Source: Desulfobacca acetoxidans DSM 11109 (GTDB lineage Bacteria; Desulfobacterota; Desulfobaccia; Desulfobaccales; Desulfobaccaceae). Taken from it: DNA of 64,000 nt. Position numbers and translations under genes: made by a program. Under the pieces are notes generated by a model that saw nothing but the letters and a program-made list of their open reading frames with translations, did no database searches and was not told the origin of the DNA. Shown here piece after piece: positions 15,760 to 25,259 of this stretch (position 1 is the stretch's first letter; each line of letters opens with the position of its first letter). Location: NCBI RefSeq assembly GCF_000195295.1, contig NC_015388.1, positions 3,192,001 through 3,256,000 of the forward strand, in the 5' to 3' direction.

Positions 15760-17334
15760 TCAGGCCAAAAGACTCTCGCCGATCTCAAAGGCCTCGGTGA
15801 AGGCCTGCAGTCCGTGGCGACCGCCATTGACCAGACGGCGGGCGGTGGCCAGACTCCCGTCTAACAACGCCTCTTTGATAGGCCTTTCTTTATCCTTGAG
15901 GAACAGAGCCAGAATCCGGGCAGCGATCTCAGGATCGTTGGCCTTATCAGGGTGGTTGACCAGTTCATCCCCCAGATTTAATTCCCGGCTGTATTTTTGA
16001 TAATTATGGCGGCCGGTCAATTGGATAAAACCTCGCCCCTTAAACCGCTCACCGTCGCCTTGGCCCTGATTGCCCAGATCCCGGCGGAAATCATAGAGAT
16101 CATAGGGGTGACCCGCAGGAGAGGTATTGTACTTTGATTTATATTCACTGATAGGTTCAAACCCCGCAGTCTCCGCCCGGATGGTGGAAAGGGCCATCAA
16201 CACCATCTTTTTATCTTCTAAACCGGCATCCTTCAGGGCTTTCAACACATAAGGCAGATACCGTTTAATATTATTAATGGGTGCGTCGGGAAACATCTCC
16301 GCCACCAGGTCGACGGTCACGTCCGGCGCCAGACCTAAAGCCTTGGCGGGCTGAATCGGAGGCGCCTGTAAACTCAGGGCCGCCATGGTCTGCGGCCCGG
16401 CAATGCCATCGGCATCCAACTCCCGGCTCTCTTGAAAGGCAAGCACGGCTCTTTCGGTTTTTTCTCCAAAAACTCCGTCCAAGGGTCCGGGATCAAAACC
16501 TAAAGCGGCCAACTGTTTCTGCAGCGCCTCGACATGCGGGCCGCTGGCGCCGACCTGCAGCAACAGCGTCTCACCCGCGGCTTCCTCCGTTTCTGCCAGC
16601 TCCAGGGCAGCCAAGGTCTTGGGGCCGACGATGCCATCGGCCAGAAGATCTTCGCTCTTTTGAAAAGCGACGACGGCCGCCTCAGTACCGGAATCAAAGA
16701 CGCCATCCAGGCGCCCGGGATCAAACCGCAAATCCTTCAGCCGCTTCTGGAGCTCTAAAACTTCGGATCCCTTGGCCCCCAGCTGCAGCGCTTGGGCGAC
16801 GCGCACCTCGGACAACCCGGGGCGTTCCGGGGCCTCTCCGGGAACCGGCGGGGCTTCGGGTTCGCCACTCCAATTATCAATCGCCGCCGCTAAATTCCCC
16901 GACCAGGTTTCATCGCCGCCAGACGGATATTGACCGGCGTGGAGGACGCCGACCTGTAGGCCCTGCAATTGCAGGTGTGGTTTCTCCCAACTCAAGGGCT
17001 CAAGACCCACCTCCCGACCTAACTCATGTAGTCGATCCCACCACTTGCCTTTAGCGCCGGAATCGTCCCAACTCCAGGCGTTGTGCTCAAAGAGGACAAA
17101 ATCCGCAGCCACGCCGTATTGGTGATTTGACAGCCAGGGTCTGGCCTTGGTCACGATACGCCCCGGAGTTGTACGCCCTTGGGCATAGAGACGGCGCTGC
17201 CTCTGAGGGCTGCGAAATCCCTCAAACACGAGGAAAGGAAGTCCCTCGGCAGCCAATTTCTCCAGTAAGGCCTTGACCTTTTCCCGAAAAAGCGGATGGA
17301 GATGCTCTAACGCATTGTCTCGCTCCTGTGCCAT
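15760..17334 (-). CDS. Multidomain peptidoglycan hydrolase (M15 + 2 PG-binding + GH19-like)
   Basis: A 524-residue protein without a signal peptide. Residues 1-130 form an M15-type D,D-/L,D-peptidase (EGFRSPQRQ, H71-x6-D78, H120 in PHLQ, the usual zinc set). Residues 183-247 and 257-322 are two peptidoglycan-binding-1 repeats (LGAKGSEV...DGVF...DGIVGPKT and VGASGPHV...DGVFGEKT...DGIAGPQT). Residues 335-524 resemble a GH19 chitinase/lysozyme domain with candidate catalytic E388 (RAETAGF) and FKGRGFIQLTGRHNY at 431-445. This is the plan of a phage endolysin with two catalytic domains, yet no other phage genes are nearby. Confidence 0.85.
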   Translation of the reverse strand: MAQERDNALEHLHPLFREKVKALLEKLAAEGLPFLVFEGFRSPQRQRRLYAQGRTTPGRIVTKARPWLSNHQYGVAADFVLFEHNAWSWDDSGAKGKWWDRLHELGREVGLEPLSWEKPHLQLQGLQVGVLHAGQYPSGGDETWSGNLAAAIDNWSGEPEAPPVPGEAPERPGLSEVRVAQALQLGAKGSEVLELQKRLKDLRFDPGRLDGVFDSGTEAAVVAFQKSEDLLADGIVGPKTLAALELAETEEAAGETLLLQVGASGPHVEALQKQLAALGFDPGPLDGVFGEKTERAVLAFQESRELDADGIAGPQTMAALSLQAPPIQPAKALGLAPDVTVDLVAEMFPDAPINNIKRYLPYVLKALKDAGLEDKKMVLMALSTIRAETAGFEPISEYKSKYNTSPAGHPYDLYDFRRDLGNQGQGDGERFKGRGFIQLTGRHNYQKYSRELNLGDELVNHPDKANDPEIAARILALFLKDKERPIKEALLDGSLATARRLVNGGRHGLQAFTEAFEIGESLLA

Positions 17335-17768
17335 GTGACATCCTCCTTCTTGGTTGCCTGCAATTGTGAAACCATAGTACGGGGGAAATAATTAAAAATA
17401 ATTATAGGATAATTTATATCTGATATAAAGAAATTTTATAATCATTTTTAAGAAAATTGTAACACTTCAGTTGTGTGGGACGAATACAAGATTTGCGGCT
17501 ACGGATGGGCCTGTCGGTGGTGTAGTACTGCAGGGTGGGCGCTGTGCACCGCTCCTTGATCAAATTTCTCAGAATCTGGTGGAAGATAAGGAACCGCAAG
17601 CGAATTCATTTGCCACATGGCCCTCAGAAGTGCCATAATAGGAAAACAACGGTTTGAGTTTTGGCGCAATTTTGCTGAAAATGACGGCAAGTTAAGATCG
17701 AATCTGGCTGAACAAACCTAAAGCTAGCGTATTACCTTTAAAATAACCGGCCGGCCGAGATAGAAAAC
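17335..17768. other. Gene-free region before glgP
   Basis: About 430 bases between divergent genes. AT-rich at 17390-17460, then a CGAATACAAG element (17478-17559). No gene and no clear promoter hexamers were found, although promoters for both flanking genes should lie here. Confidence 0.55.
17478..17559 (+). repeat. CGAATACAAG dispersed element
   Basis: Preceded by TAACACTTCAGTTGTGTGG; contains CGAATACAAGATTTGCGGC, CTGTCGGTGG, CAGGGTGGGCGCTGTGCACCG and CTCCTTGATC in the same order as the copy at 3859-3938. Confidence 0.7.
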
Positions 17769-20294
17769 ATGGCAATTGAAGAGAAAACGACACCTTTTAT
17801 AATAAAGGAAGCCTCGGATAACGATCTGGATATGGAAAGCCTGGGGCGGGATTTGAATGAAAACCTCTTTTACTACTTGGGTAAATCACCCCTTGTCGCC
17901 ACCCTCCAGGATATTTACCACGCTTTTGCCCTGACGGTGCGCAAACGCCTGCTGCAGCGATGGATCAATACCAGCATGGCTTATGTCAAACAGAAGGTAA
18001 AGGTGGTCTGCTACTTTTCGGCTGAATACCTGCCGGGACCGCACTTGGGAAACAATCTGTTAAACCTGGGCATCTTTCCGACCATCAGCCAGGCCTTTGC
18101 TCGGGTCGGTGCCAATCTAGATTACTTCTTGGATCAGGAAGAAGAACCTGGCCTGGGCAATGGCGGACTGGGCAGGTTGGCGGCCTGTTACCTGGATTCC
18201 CTGGCAACGCTGGAGATTCCCGCTATCGGATATGGGCTGCGCTACGAGTTTGGCATCTTCGACCAGGAAATCCGGGACGGCTGGCAGGCAGAAATCACCG
18301 ATAAATGGCTCCAGTGGGATAACCCCTGGGAAATCCACCACCCTGAAATCGCCTACGAAGTTAAATTGGGAGGCTGTTGCCAGACCCACCCCGATCGCGA
18401 TGGCCGCCTCGTAGTCCACTGGCACCCCGAACGGGTAGTAAAAGGAGTGGCCTACGATACACCGATTTTGGGATACAACGTCAATACCTGCAACGTCTTG
18501 CGGCTGTGGAAGGCCGAGGCGATTGAGTCGTTTGACTTTCAAGCCTTCAATAAAGGGGATTACTATGACGCCGTGGATGAGAAACTGGTGTCCGAAAACC
18601 TCACCAAGGTTCTCTATCCCAATGACGAACCTTTTGAAGGCAAGAAGCTCCGTCTGGAACAGCAATATTTTCTCTGTTCCTGCGCCCTCCAGGATATGAT
18701 CCGCCTCCACCTGCACTTCGCCCCAAATCTCGGCGATTTCCACGAAAGCTGGGCGGTGCAATTAAATGATACCCACCCAGCGATATCGGTGGTGGAACTG
18801 ATGCGCCTGTTGGTAGACGAACGGCAGATCCCTTGGGATCAGGCCTGGGACACAACTAGAAAGGTCTTCAGTTATACCAATCACACTCTACTGCCGGAAG
18901 CCCTGGAAAAATGGCCTCTGCCTCTCTTTGCTCAGGTGCTGCCCCGTCATCTGGAAATTATCTTTGAGATCAATCGGCGTTTCCTGGACAGCGTTCGCCT
19001 GAGATATCCCGGCGATAACAGCAAAGCAGCCAGACTCTCTCTCATCGATGAAAGCGGCGATAGATACGTCCGCATGGCCCATCTGGCCTGTGTCGGCAGT
19101 CATGCCATCAACGGGGTGTCGGCGCTGCATACCGAGTTGCTCAAGAGCTCCACACTGCAAGATTTTTTCGAGCTCTGGCCTGAGAAATTTTACAACATTA
19201 CCAATGGGGTAACGCCGCGGCGTTTCCTGGCCTTGAGCAACCCGCGTCTAACTGCCCTGATAAATTCAAAAATCGGTAGCGATTGGATCAAAGACCTTTA
19301 CAAACTTAGACAATTAGAAGAATTTGCTGAGGATCCCGATTTTCAGCAATCCTGGCGAGAGGTCAAGTTGGCCAACAAACGCCAACTGGCGAACGCCATC
19401 AAGGCGCGCACCGGCATCAGCGTTGATCCACAATCCATGTTTGATATCCAGGTGAAACGCCTCCACGAATACAAGCGCCAGCATCTCAATGTCTTGCACA
19501 TCATCACCCTCTACCTGCGGCTGAAGAAAGACCCAACCCTGGAGATTACTCCACGCACCATTATTTTCGGGGGCAAGGCGGCGCCGGGTTACTTCATGGC
19601 CAGACTCATCATCAAACTGATCAGCTCGGTAGCCGAGGTCGTTAACCGCGACCCAGACGTCAACGACCGTCTCAAAGTGGTATTTTTCCCAAACTTCAAC
19701 GTCAAAAATGCTCAAAAAATTTATCCGGCGGCTGATCTTTCGCAGCAGATTTCCACCGCCGGCAAAGAGGCTTCCGGCACCGGCAACATGAAATTCGCCT
19801 TAAACGGCGCCCTGACCATCGGCACCTTGGATGGCGCCAATGTCGAAATACGTGAAGAAGTGGGACCGGAGAATTTCTTCCTCTTCGGCCACACCGTGGA
19901 GGAGGTCCAGTATATCAAGGCCCAGGGCTATAACCCATATCTCTACTATCAATCCAATGAACATCTTAGGGAGGTTATCGATCTGTTGCGCTCCGGGTTC
20001 TTTGCACACGGCGATCGTGATCTCTTCAGACCCCTGGTGGAATCACTGCTCTACCAGGATGATTATCTGCTCATGGCCGATTACCAATCCTATATTGAGC
20101 GGCAGGATGAAGCAGGAATGACCTTTCTGGACAAAAAACGCTGGACCCGGATGAGCATCCTCAATACGGCACGCATGGGAAAATTCTCCTCCGATCGGGC
20201 TATCCAGGAATATTGCCAACATATCTGGCAAGTTAAGCCAACCTTCATCGAACTGCAGGACATTACCTTAGAGCAGGTGAGGTTGAACATCTGA
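17769..20294 (+). CDS. glgP: Glycogen/starch phosphorylase
   Basis: Releases glucose 1-phosphate from the ends of glycogen or maltodextrin with phosphate. At 841 residues it is the classical GT35 type. Visible motifs: YFSAEYLPGPHLGNN, the glycine-rich EPGLGNGGLGRLAACYLDSLAT, NDTHPAI, FNITNGVTPRR-type (YNITNGVTPRRFL), and the pyridoxal-phosphate site EASGTGNMKFALNGALTIG, where the Lys binds the cofactor. Phosphofructokinase follows 26 bases later, so glycogen breakdown and glycolysis are likely co-transcribed. The start is ATG with no strong ribosome site. Confidence 0.96.
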   Translation: MAIEEKTTPFIIKEASDNDLDMESLGRDLNENLFYYLGKSPLVATLQDIYHAFALTVRKRLLQRWINTSMAYVKQKVKVVCYFSAEYLPGPHLGNNLLNLGIFPTISQAFARVGANLDYFLDQEEEPGLGNGGLGRLAACYLDSLATLEIPAIGYGLRYEFGIFDQEIRDGWQAEITDKWLQWDNPWEIHHPEIAYEVKLGGCCQTHPDRDGRLVVHWHPERVVKGVAYDTPILGYNVNTCNVLRLWKAEAIESFDFQAFNKGDYYDAVDEKLVSENLTKVLYPNDEPFEGKKLRLEQQYFLCSCALQDMIRLHLHFAPNLGDFHESWAVQLNDTHPAISVVELMRLLVDERQIPWDQAWDTTRKVFSYTNHTLLPEALEKWPLPLFAQVLPRHLEIIFEINRRFLDSVRLRYPGDNSKAARLSLIDESGDRYVRMAHLACVGSHAINGVSALHTELLKSSTLQDFFELWPEKFYNITNGVTPRRFLALSNPRLTALINSKIGSDWIKDLYKLRQLEEFAEDPDFQQSWREVKLANKRQLANAIKARTGISVDPQSMFDIQVKRLHEYKRQHLNVLHIITLYLRLKKDPTLEITPRTIIFGGKAAPGYFMARLIIKLISSVAEVVNRDPDVNDRLKVVFFPNFNVKNAQKIYPAADLSQQISTAGKEASGTGNMKFALNGALTIGTLDGANVEIREEVGPENFFLFGHTVEEVQYIKAQGYNPYLYYQSNEHLREVIDLLRSGFFAHGDRDLFRPLVESLLYQDDYLLMADYQSYIERQDEAGMTFLDKKRWTRMSILNTARMGKFSSDRAIQEYCQHIWQVKPTFIELQDITLEQVRLNI

Positions 20295-20320
20295 TTAAAC
20301 CAGAGGAACCTAACGGCTGA

Positions 20321-21703
20321 GTGACCCAGACCTTCCAGGGAAACCTTCGCCTGAATAATCAGGTTGCGCCACTAGATGCCATTCCGCCAGGTTGTGAGAC
20401 TCCAGGGAGTATTACCACGATGGTTGATATAAAAGATTTTGAGGTTGAGACTTTGGGGGAGTGTCGCGTTGACACCCCTATCGAAAGCGCCCGTTTTGTA
20501 GAAGATGACGATCATGTCATGTTCCATTACTGCCTTAAAGACCTGCAGGCTTATTTTGAGGCTGGTCAGACGCCGCCTTATTTTGAAATGGCGGGGCCGC
20601 GCCGTAATATTTATTTCGACCCTTCCAAACTTAAATGCGGCATTGTCACCTGCGGAGGGCTCTGTCCGGGGATTAATGATGTTATCCAGGCAATGGTGAT
20701 GGAACTCTATTACCACTACGGGGTTCGCTCAATTTTCGGTTTCCGTTATGGATTTGAAGGTCTGGCGCCCAAATATAAACATTCACCCCTGGAGCTCAAC
20801 CCGGATGTGGTCACCGATATTTACCTGCAGGGTGGCACCATCCTCGGTTCCTCTCGAGGCGAACAAAACGTCCCCGAAATGGTGGATACCCTGGAACGGA
20901 TGAATTTAGGTCTGCTGTTCGCCATCGGCGGTGACGGCACCCTAAGAGGCGCCCAGGCCATCTCGCAGGAAATTAAGCGGCGGAATCTCAAGATCGGCGT
21001 CATCGGCATACCCAAAACCATCGACAATGATATTTCCTATGTCCAAAACTCCTTCGGTTTTATTACCGCGATTTCCGAGGCCCGGACAGCCATCTATACC
21101 GCCCACATCGAAGCCTTGGGAGCCCGCAACGGCATCGGCCTGGTGAAACTCATGGGCCGTGAGTCAGGCTTTATCGCCGCCTACGCCACCCTGGCCAACG
21201 CCGATGTCAATCTCTGCCTGGTGCCGGAGTCGCCCTTCTCGCTCGAAGGTCTGATGGCCGAGATCCAAAACCGGTTAGAAAGACGCAGCCATGCGGTCAT
21301 CGTCGTCGCCGAAGGCGCCGGCCAGGAATTCTTCCAGGCTACCAGCGAAACCGACGCCTCCGGTAATGTCCGCTTGGGCGATATCGGCGTCTTTCTCAAA
21401 GAGAAGATCAATCAGCACTTTAAAAAAATCGGGGTGGATATCACCCTTAAATATATCGACCCGAGCTATACCATCCGGAGCGTGCGAGCCAATCCCTACG
21501 ATTCCTACTTCTGTTTGACTCTCGGACATCAGGCAGCCCACGCCGGCATGGCCGGCCGCACAAATATGTTGGTGGGTTACTGGAACGGCCAGTTCACTCA
21601 TATGCCGATATCTCTGGCTGTCTCCGCCCGCAAACGCATCGACCCCAAAGGTCGATTGTGGAATGAGGTGCTGGCCAGTACCGGTCAGCCCCGCACCATG
21701 TAA
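20321..21703 (+). CDS. 6-phosphofructokinase (plant/TP0108-like ATP-PFK group)
   Basis: Phosphorylates fructose 6-phosphate. The 460-residue length, CGGLCPGIND and the layout place it with the long PFK group that includes plant ATP-PFKs and the Treponema TP0108 enzyme. The phosphoryl-donor site is GGDGT (203-207): Gly where pyrophosphate enzymes have Asp, pointing to ATP. The second site is PKTIDND (231-237), with the Lys usual in pyrophosphate enzymes. The mixed pair matches the ATP-using members of this group, so ATP is the more likely donor. GTG at 20321 or ATG at 20420 (residue 34) are both possible starts. Confidence 0.9.
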   Translation: MTQTFQGNLRLNNQVAPLDAIPPGCETPGSITTMVDIKDFEVETLGECRVDTPIESARFVEDDDHVMFHYCLKDLQAYFEAGQTPPYFEMAGPRRNIYFDPSKLKCGIVTCGGLCPGINDVIQAMVMELYYHYGVRSIFGFRYGFEGLAPKYKHSPLELNPDVVTDIYLQGGTILGSSRGEQNVPEMVDTLERMNLGLLFAIGGDGTLRGAQAISQEIKRRNLKIGVIGIPKTIDNDISYVQNSFGFITAISEARTAIYTAHIEALGARNGIGLVKLMGRESGFIAAYATLANADVNLCLVPESPFSLEGLMAEIQNRLERRSHAVIVVAEGAGQEFFQATSETDASGNVRLGDIGVFLKEKINQHFKKIGVDITLKYIDPSYTIRSVRANPYDSYFCLTLGHQAAHAGMAGRTNMLVGYWNGQFTHMPISLAVSARKRIDPKGRLWNEVLASTGQPRTM

Positions 21704-21802
21704 CCGGACAGTCTACCCCCCCGGCCTCTAACCGGTAAAAAACTTGACTTTTCGCTAGATAGAGATACTTTTATATTTTAAAATTTTTCCTGGAGTCTTT
21801 TC

Positions 21803-24604
21803 ATGGCTGATGACTTTAAAGCCACCCTTAATCTGCCGAAAACCGCATTCCCCATGAAGGCCAATCTGGCCCGGCGCGAGCCGGAGATTCTTGAGCGCTG
21901 GGCCGATCTGAATCTGTATAGCAGGCTGCGCGCCCAAGGGCAGGAACGGCCACGCTATATTTTGCATGACGGACCGCCCTATGCCAACGGCAACATCCAT
22001 CTCGGACACGCACTCAACAAAATCTTAAAGGATATTATCATCAAATCCAAACAGATGAGCGGGTTTGAGTGCCCCTATACCCCCGGTTGGGACTGCCATG
22101 GGTTGCCCATCGAACATCAGGTGGATAAAGAGTTGAAGAAGAAACGGCTGCACCTGTCCCAATTGGAGGTTCGCCAAAAGTGCCGGGAGTATGCCCTCAA
22201 ATACATCGACATCCAACGCCGGGACTTTATGCGTTTAGGGGTATTGGGGGACTGGTTCAACCCGTACCTGACCATGGCCAATGACTACGCCGCCCAGATC
22301 ATCGCCGAATATGGCGCAATCGCTCTGGCCGGAGGAGTTTACCGCAGTAAAAAACCGGTGCATTGGTGCGCTTCCTGTCATACGGCCCTGGCCGAAGCGG
22401 AGGTGGAGTACGAAGACCATCGTACCATTTCGATCTTTGTCAAATTCCCCCTCCTAGACGATTTGAGCGGCGACTACCCGGTCCTGACCAACTACCCAGT
22501 CTTCCTGATTATCTGGACCACCACTCCCTGGACTCTTCCCGCCAACCTGGCTATTGCAGTCAATCCCCAGTTTGATTATGCCGCCGTGCAGGTAGGAGAG
22601 GAAATCTACATCCTGGCCCGAGACCTCGCGGCGGGAGTATTGGGCACCTTGGGTCTCAAGGGGAAAGAGGTCGCCATCATTTCCGCCCAAAAGCTGGAAG
22701 GTCGTCGCTGCCGCCATCCCTGGATTGACCGACAGTCGCAGGTGATCCTGGCAGACTATGTCACGCTGGAGGCCGGCTCCGGTCTGGTCCATATCGCCCC
22801 TGGGCACGGTCAGGAAGACTATGAAAGCGGCCGCCGTTACCATCTGGAGGCGTATTCACCGGTAGACGATGATGGCCGGTTCCTGCCGGAAGTTCCCGAA
22901 TTCGCCGGTCTCAGGGTTTGGGACGCCAATCCCGGCATCATCGAGCTGCTGCAACAGCGGGGGGCGCTCTTGGGGGCCAGCGAGTTCAGCCACAGCTACC
23001 CCCATTGCTGGCGCTGCAAGCAGCCTATCATCTTCCGGGCCACCGAACAGTGGTTTATCTCTATGGGGGCGAACAACCTCAGGACCAGAGCTTTAGAGGC
23101 TATCAATCAGGTCGAGTGGATTCCGCGCTGGGGCCGGGAGCGGATTTATGGCATGGTGGAAAACCGCCCCGACTGGTGTATCTCCCGCCAACGGGCCTGG
23201 GGTGTACCCATCGTCGCCTTTCACTGTCAGAAATGTGGAGAAGTAGTGCTCTCCCAGGCAATCATCGACCGCATCACCGAACTGGTGCGGGCCGAGGGCG
23301 CTGATGTCTGGTTCAGGCTCGAAGCCGCCGAACTTTTACCGCCGGGGACGGCCTGCCCGCGGTGCGGCGGCACCGAATTGAGGAAAGAGCGCGATATCCT
23401 CGATGTCTGGTTCGACTCCGGGGTCAGCTATGCGTGTGTCCTTGAGGCACGTCCAGGGCTGCGCTTCCCCGCCGACCTCTATCTTGAAGGTTCTGATCAA
23501 CACCGGGGCTGGTTTCACAGCTCCCTGCTCACCGCCGTCGCTACCCGGGGACAAGCCCCCTACCGCCGCGTCCTGACCCATGGCTTCGCAGTGGACGGGG
23601 AAGGCAAAAAGATGTCCAAGTCGCTAGGGAATATTATTGCCCCGCAAGACGTTATCCAGGAATACGGCGCCGAAATTCTCAGGCTGTGGGTCTCTGCCGA
23701 GGATTACCGGGATGAGGTGCGGCTGTCGGACCAGATTCTGAAGCAATTAACTGAAGCCTACCGCCGCCTGCGCAACACAGCGCGCTTTCTCTTGGGCAAC
23801 CTCTTCGATTTCGACCCGCCGCGGCATTATGTGTCGCCCCAGCAGCGGGAGGAGCTGGACCGCCTAACCTTGTGCTGGCTGGCTAAATTGATCCAACGGG
23901 TACGCGAGGCTTACGACCGCTTTGAATTTCACGTGGTCTATCACAGCCTGCATCAATTCTGCGCCGTAGAGCTGTCAACCTTATACCTGGATATCCTAAA
24001 AGACCGGCTGTATATCTCCCGGCCGGATTCCAGCGAACGCCGCAGCGCTCAAAGTACTTTGTATGACCTGCTGCTCAGCCTAACTACGTTAATGGCTCCG
24101 GTGCTTTCTTTCACGGCTGAAGAAATCTGGGGATATCTGCCCAAGGCCCCAAGGCCGGAAAGCGTTTTACTCTCTGATTTTCCAGAACCCCCGGCCGGCT
24201 TCCCTGACGCCGCCCTGGTGGAAAAGTGGGAACTGCTGCTAAAAATCAGGAGCGACGTCAATCGCGCCCTCGAGCAATCCCGGCGCGACAGACTCATCGG
24301 CAATTCCCTCGAAGCCCAGGTATATATCTACGCTACCCCGGATCTTTTCGAGCGGCTGCGAACGCAACAGCCGGAATTGCTCACCCTGACCATGGTCTCC
24401 CATCTGGAAGTTAAACCCGGACCGGGAGTTGGCCTGGAGAGCCAGGAACTCCCCGGCTTGACCATCTTCGTGGAACGGGCCCGGGGAGATAAATGCCAAC
24501 GCTGCTGGTTCTACTCGCCCACTGTAGGTGAAGATGCCCGCTGCCCTGAGCTCTGTTCCCGCTGCCGCCGGATTCTCGCCCTCTCAGAGACCGGAGGAGA
24601 TTAG
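21803..24604 (+). CDS. ileS: Isoleucyl-tRNA synthetase
   Basis: Charges tRNA(Ile). A 933-residue class I synthetase of the bacterial type: HIGH motif as HLGH in PPYANGNIHLGHALNK, editing domain with TTPWTLPAN, KMSKS in GKKMSKSLGN, anticodon-binding domain, and a C-terminal zinc finger (CQRCWF...CPELCSRC). ATG start with CTGGAG upstream. lspA and lgt follow on the same strand, a common ileS-lspA order in proteobacteria. Confidence 0.97.
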   Translation: MADDFKATLNLPKTAFPMKANLARREPEILERWADLNLYSRLRAQGQERPRYILHDGPPYANGNIHLGHALNKILKDIIIKSKQMSGFECPYTPGWDCHGLPIEHQVDKELKKKRLHLSQLEVRQKCREYALKYIDIQRRDFMRLGVLGDWFNPYLTMANDYAAQIIAEYGAIALAGGVYRSKKPVHWCASCHTALAEAEVEYEDHRTISIFVKFPLLDDLSGDYPVLTNYPVFLIIWTTTPWTLPANLAIAVNPQFDYAAVQVGEEIYILARDLAAGVLGTLGLKGKEVAIISAQKLEGRRCRHPWIDRQSQVILADYVTLEAGSGLVHIAPGHGQEDYESGRRYHLEAYSPVDDDGRFLPEVPEFAGLRVWDANPGIIELLQQRGALLGASEFSHSYPHCWRCKQPIIFRATEQWFISMGANNLRTRALEAINQVEWIPRWGRERIYGMVENRPDWCISRQRAWGVPIVAFHCQKCGEVVLSQAIIDRITELVRAEGADVWFRLEAAELLPPGTACPRCGGTELRKERDILDVWFDSGVSYACVLEARPGLRFPADLYLEGSDQHRGWFHSSLLTAVATRGQAPYRRVLTHGFAVDGEGKKMSKSLGNIIAPQDVIQEYGAEILRLWVSAEDYRDEVRLSDQILKQLTEAYRRLRNTARFLLGNLFDFDPPRHYVSPQQREELDRLTLCWLAKLIQRVREAYDRFEFHVVYHSLHQFCAVELSTLYLDILKDRLYISRPDSSERRSAQSTLYDLLLSLTTLMAPVLSFTAEEIWGYLPKAPRPESVLLSDFPEPPAGFPDAALVEKWELLLKIRSDVNRALEQSRRDRLIGNSLEAQVYIYATPDLFERLRTQQPELLTLTMVSHLEVKPGPGVGLESQELPGLTIFVERARGDKCQRCWFYSPTVGEDARCPELCSRCRRILALSETGGD

Positions 24605-24749
24605 ATCAAATGTGCTAAGCATCCGGTTTTCCAAACTTAGGTTTGTAAACCAGAAATCTCGGTGGGTAATGCCAAGTCTACGTTCTCCTGGTCACTGCCC
24701 ACTAATCACTGACTACTGAAAACCTGACACTCACATTGGAAACTGACCC

Positions 24750-25259
24750 CTGAAAGCAATATCTTCTAAATACTTCACTCTGGGACTTGTGCTCTTCCTG
24801 GGGATCATCCTGGACCAACTCACCAAGCAGTGGATTGTTCAAACGATGCCCAAGTATGACGTCATCCCAGTTATCCCAGGTTTCTTTAACTTGGTGCATG
24901 TCTATAACCGCGGCGCCGCCTTCGGGCTGCTGGCCACCTGGTCCCTTGGATTGGTCAGCTACTTTTTTGTCATTGCTACGCTTGTCGTATTGGCTGTAGT
25001 GGGATATTTATTCTGGCGCACGCCGTTGCAACACCGGCTTTTTTTGTGGGGCTACAGTCTGCTCATCAGTGGGGCGGTTGGCAACCTCATGGATCGGATC
25101 CGATTGGGAGAGGTGATTGATTTCTTGGATTTCTATGTTGGACGTTATCATTGGCCAGCTTTCAACGTTGCCGACAGCCTCATCTGCCTGGGCGCCGGCC
25201 TTATCTTTCTGGGCATCTGCCGGTCTGAAGGAGAAATAAATGTTTCCCATCCTGTATAG
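24750..25259 (+). CDS. lspA: Lipoprotein signal peptidase
   Basis: Inner-membrane aspartyl protease that removes signal peptides from prolipoproteins after Lgt acts. Four spans; motifs DQLTK in helix 1, YNRGAAFG, GNLMDR and FNVADS, whose aspartates are catalytic. The first conventional start is GTG at 24789, which would cut helix 1 in half (first Asp at residue 9). The frame is open back to a stop at 24744, and a CTG at 24750 gives a 169-residue protein with that Asp at residue 22, as in E. coli. I prefer CTG, but this is inference. It overlaps lgt by 20 bases. Confidence 0.93.
   Translation: MKAISSKYFTLGLVLFLGIILDQLTKQWIVQTMPKYDVIPVIPGFFNLVHVYNRGAAFGLLATWSLGLVSYFFVIATLVVLAVVGYLFWRTPLQHRLFLWGYSLLISGAVGNLMDRIRLGEVIDFLDFYVGRYHWPAFNVADSLICLGAGLIFLGICRSEGEINVSHPV

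Noticed and set aside
16281-17054. 257-residue frame on the plus strand
   Set aside because: Antisense to the muralytic enzyme; rich in Arg/Pro with no family resemblance.
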